A DNA stretch of 25,832 bases, taken from NCBI GenBank assembly GCA_049999765.1, contig JBNGIQ010009464.1, positions 140,331 through 166,162 of the forward strand, written 5' to 3'. Below are positions 22,472 to 25,832 of this stretch, piece by piece. Under the pieces are notes generated by a model. The model did no database searches. It worked only from the letters and a program-made list of their open reading frames with translations, and was not told where the DNA came from. Origin of the DNA: Phaeoceros laevis (Eukaryota > Anthocerotophyta > Anthocerotopsida > Notothyladales). Position numbers and translations under genes: made by a program. Each line of letters opens with the position of its first letter. Position 1 is the stretch's first letter.

Positions 22472-25400
22472 ATGGAAAGTATGAAGTCAAAGGAAGCCGA
22501 GGAGGCAGCTGTTGTGTGCGGAGGCGAGGAGCACGAGGAGCCTGAATTGGTAGGTTTCTGTATTGTGTGTACATGGATGCTTGTGCGGATGACGGTGCGT
22601 CCAGCTGTCTCCTGTGCGGAGCAGATCTTCTGTAGGTGCTGATAGATGTGCTTAATTCCATGCTATTTTTATGTGCAGATCCACCCATGCCCCTGTGATG
22701 GGGGCTCCACATTGGCAGTTGGAAATACAGGGTTATGGGGATGCTCTAAGCAGTCATCAGCTGTTGATGCTTGCCTAATGTGTGCTGCCAGGGGTAGTCA
22801 GCCAGGCAAGGGAAAACCAGCGACCCGACTGGGATCGAAGAAAGGATTAGCAGAGGATACCCAGAGCCGCAGTACTAGGAGGCATGTCAAATCGGATCAG
22901 TCCTGTAAAGGAGTGAAGAGGCTTCGGAGCGCCCTGACTAATGGGGGAGTTGCCCCAAGAGGTGAAGGTGTTGACCTGCAGCAATCGAGGATGGACAAGC
23001 AAGACACTGATGTGAACATGGATGACAAGGGATTGAGACCTGTTACCTCCTCGGTTGCAGATCCCAGCAAGGTCTGCTTATCACGCTACTGTTATACCAG
23101 AAGAATGACTCCTTTTACGTTCTGGGAAGGAGTTGGAACTTGAATATGGTTTGCTAATGGTTCCTGGTTTGCAGACTTTGCCATGCCTTAGGTGTTAAGG
23201 ACGTAGGTGTTGATGCTTTTGGTGGCCTTTTTTCGTAACAGGCGGATGTTCCTGCTCTTGGTCGACGCTTCAGTGATGTGGCAGCAAGTGTCCCTATAAA
23301 GAAGCGTAGGCTGCTGAATATGGAAGTTGCTCGCTCTCCATCACCACCTCGCAGGCCGATTTTAAAGCAAGATGGACTTGAACCCGTAGCTGACAACAAG
23401 CCACAAGGACAGGTCATTGAGGATTCAGAGATGGCAGAAGGTGGTGTAGCTGAAGAAGATGGAAGACATGCATCACCTGCCAGTAAGGAACAGCGAGATT
23501 GTGTTGACAGTTGTGCAGGAACAGGGTTAATGGAAAAGGTCTTCAGTGAAGGTGAGGTGCATCAAGCGTCCCACAATGTTGCCGTTCTGCGAAATCCAGG
23601 AGCAGTTGCAGATTTGAAGAAAGAAGGGCAGGTGGTTCTGAGGTTGGATCCGAGCGTTGGATCAATTGGGTCAGAGGTAGGGGTGCAGCTGAATGCAGCT
23701 GGAGTTTCAGACTTAGTAGATGACAAGAGGCATGAGCAGGAGATGGGGGATGGTGTTGGACACTTGCAGTCACAGGTGGCCTCTGAGGATGTAAGGCGAG
23801 GAAACATCGAGCAGTTGCAGCCTGAAGTGCTGCTGTCCTCCAAACAAACAGAGGTTGATCTGGGTTCTTTGGATACAAGGGAGGCCCTTGAGGGAGGGGA
23901 CAAGCCTGTCCACTTGGAGAACAATGTTGCCTTGCCCACACAATTGAGCCCTTTACTAGGGGGAGAATTGCAACCAGTCACTGCTGTCTACGAAATGCCC
24001 GCGGCATCAGATAGAAAGCGAGGTACAAAATCTGATATTCTTACTGATTTGATGACGGTTGAAGAGAGAAGAGACATGGCGAAGAGGGCCGTGGAAGAAG
24101 GAACTTCAGGAGGAGACATCGGAGGACCGAGTAATGGTCATGTAGATGTCAGAAGCTCTCATGTTTGTGAGGAGAAGGGTGGTTTACGGGACATTGACAG
24201 GAGCAGTAGTAGGGATGTGCGGCTCCATTGGGATCTGAACATGGATATGGAAGAATGGGAAAGGCCAACAGAGGATGGTGGTGCTGTGGCAAGCAGTTCA
24301 CGGCAGCCTGAATTGGATTCCAATGGTAGCAGGAATAGGCAGAGTCAGTCAGGACAGGTCCAACCGACATTGAAAGTGGACACGTCCAGCAGTCTAGCAG
24401 CGGCAAAGCAGACAGGAAGTGAAGCCCTTCCTTATCCTGAAAGGGATTCAGGAGCTGAGATTCAGCAGGTGGACACTGGAGAATACATAGAGTATGATGA
24501 GCCTGACTTCGATGAAGAGGAGGAGCTTGTTGGTGAAGATAAGTCGGTTCTAGGGAGCATGTCTGAAAAAGCGGTTGAAAAATCTCAAGTTGTAGCTGAG
24601 GGTGCTGCAAAAGTTGCTGAGGCATGGGATGCTTCTGGTGAAGAGTTTGAAGCTGAGCATGTGGACTACGACGATTCAGATAACAATGATGTAGGGCCAG
24701 AATCAGATGAAAGAACGTCTGTTGCTCACCAGGCAGAGAGTCAGTTTAGAGCTGATGAGCTATTGGGTAGTGCCGGGGAAGGAAGTGAACCAAAATCACT
24801 TCGGAAGCTGAAACCCACTGTGGGCGAGAATGGAGCCAGAGCAGCACATGATGGCAGTTTTCGTGACAGTGCTTTCAAGGATCTCAAACCTACTCATCCG
24901 AGGCTTGGTGCTGTAACTGAAGTTGCAGCTGATGACAGGCAGCTGTTTTCTGAGCCGAACAGGTCCATTGTCCAAGGTGCATCAACTGGTGCAGGACGAA
25001 TTGCTGTTGATCGCATTGGGAAGTCTCTGGAAAGTGGGCTTCATGGAGATGCGGTTGATCGCAAGCTTCGAGATACTGGAAGTAAGCGAGAGGACAAATG
25101 GTCACAGGGTAATCGGGATGTCCCAGGAACAGGTGCAGGGTATGTACATGTACAGCGCCCAGAACCACCCCGGACAAAGTCCACTGGGTGGGATCAGCTT
25201 CCAGAAGGCTTTGAGAATCCTGCAGATGCTTTACGGGCAGTAAAGGATCCGGGTCGTGCTGGTCGTGCCTCGCTGTGGAGTGGCCCTGCTGGGCGAGGAA
25301 GCACATCAGGTGGTGTGGTGAGCAGCAGATTTACTGCTGGAGCTGGCCGGGCTCTACCCACACGCATGGAATCTATAGGGGACAGGGTTAGACTGGATGA

Positions 25401-25832
25401 TGGTCCGTGGGGAAGGGATGATGGCACACGTGGGCGCCGGTGAGTTGTAACATATCAATATCAAACTTCATGCAGCTAGCTCACAGTTACCTTTTGCTTC
25501 TGAAGACAGGTTGTGGAGATTGAATGCTATCTGGGGTTGGTTTTCACAGATCACATCAAATCAAACCCCATGCTGCTGGCTAACAGTTTTTGATAATCAA
25601 AGCAGGACTTGGAAATCTGTATGTTATCTAACAACATAGGGGGTTGGTTTTCGCAGAGTGGAGGAGTCTTTGGATATGAGCCCTAGGATATCTTCCCCGA
25701 GGGAGATTGGAAGAGGCAGGAGTCGTGGCAGGGGTGGATCCCCTGCTAGTGGTCGGGGAAGGGGAGGCAGGGGTGATGCTTGGCTGGATCCTCCAAATGG
25801 CCCAGGGCCCTGGGGTCCAAACAGGCATCCGT
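22472..25832 (+). CDS. Large disordered nuclear-type protein, 5' part (runs off window end)
   Basis: Exons are 22472-22549, 22679-23071, 23242-25439 and 25657-25832 (continuing). All junctions are GT-AG and keep frame, giving about 948 residues so far. Exon 2 is Cys-containing near its start (CPCDGG, CLMCAARG) and then basic. Exon 3 carries PIKKRR (175-180), a likely nuclear signal; HWDLNMDMEEW (486-496); a strongly acidic tract around EYDEPDFDEEEEL (from 571); and a basic, Gly-rich end. Exon 4 is a GRGRG-type tract followed by DAWLDPPNGPGPWGPNRHP. I recall plant proteins of unknown function with a similar order (a PIKKRR-like motif, a DLN..W motif, an acidic tract, a GRGRG tract), but I cannot give a symbol. 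RNA or chromatin binding is only a guess from composition. The start is uncertain: 22337 and 22481 are alternatives. Confidence 0.75.
25440..25656 (+). repeat. Intron 3 of the downstream gene, an internal diverged duplication
   Basis: The 217-bp intron is almost wholly two related halves, about 25448-25549 and 25550-25656. Each has a CAAAC-CATGC-GCT segment, then CTATCT or TTATCT, then GGGGTTGGTTTTC(A/G)CAG. The second CAG is the acceptor that keeps frame. The first is a decoy whose use would bring a stop codon after about ten codons. Confidence 0.7.

Noticed and set aside
1-25832. CRISPR array, operon or prokaryotic mobile system
   Set aside because: No regular repeat-spacer pattern and no bacterial-type gene packing. 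The genes are intron-rich eukaryotic genes.

Overview
This window is nuclear DNA from a streptophyte, meaning a land plant or a close green-algal relative. Two long genes are rich in short GT-AG introns (about 70-270 bp, apart from one of 675 bp), and their spliced products match plant housekeeping proteins along their whole length. I cannot name the species. A 10-base run of N shows that this is a draft assembly.

Layout: (1) bases 2-922, plus strand: the 3' end of an unrecognised gene for an Arg/Asp/Glu-rich, tandemly repeated protein. (2) 9470-1363, minus strand: a complete 32-exon gene for the DNA polymerase alpha catalytic subunit (POLA1; ICU2 in Arabidopsis), about 1581 codons. (3) 9471-10907: a 1.4-kb divergent promoter region with two exact E2F-type sites, a CCAAT/ACGT cluster and a perfect 13-bp hairpin. 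(4) 10908-18587, plus strand: a complete 32-exon gene for exportin-1 (XPO1/CRM1), 1074 codons. (5) 18588 to about 22471: a gene-poor stretch with direct repeats, a tRNA-like pol III box, a GC-rich hairpin, nested tandem repeats and the assembly gap. (6) 22472-25832, plus strand: the first four exons of a gene for a large, probably nuclear, disordered protein with a PIKKRR basic motif, an acidic tract and a Gly/Arg-rich tail. It runs off the end.

The exon models for POLA1 and XPO1 were built by following the conserved protein across each intron. Every junction keeps the frame and every intron begins GT and ends AG. POLA1 starts replication primers in S phase; XPO1 exports NES-bearing cargo from the nucleus. 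They are transcribed away from each other from one shared region. POLA1 is a classical E2F target, so the two E2F-type sites make S-phase control of POLA1, and perhaps of XPO1, a reasonable inference.

I found no clear new multi-gene system. The most interesting points are the divergent POLA1-XPO1 promoter, a shortened first Cys pair in the POLA1 zinc module, a duplicated intron end with a decoy splice acceptor in the last gene, and a 47-bp duplication around the N gap that looks like an assembly artefact.
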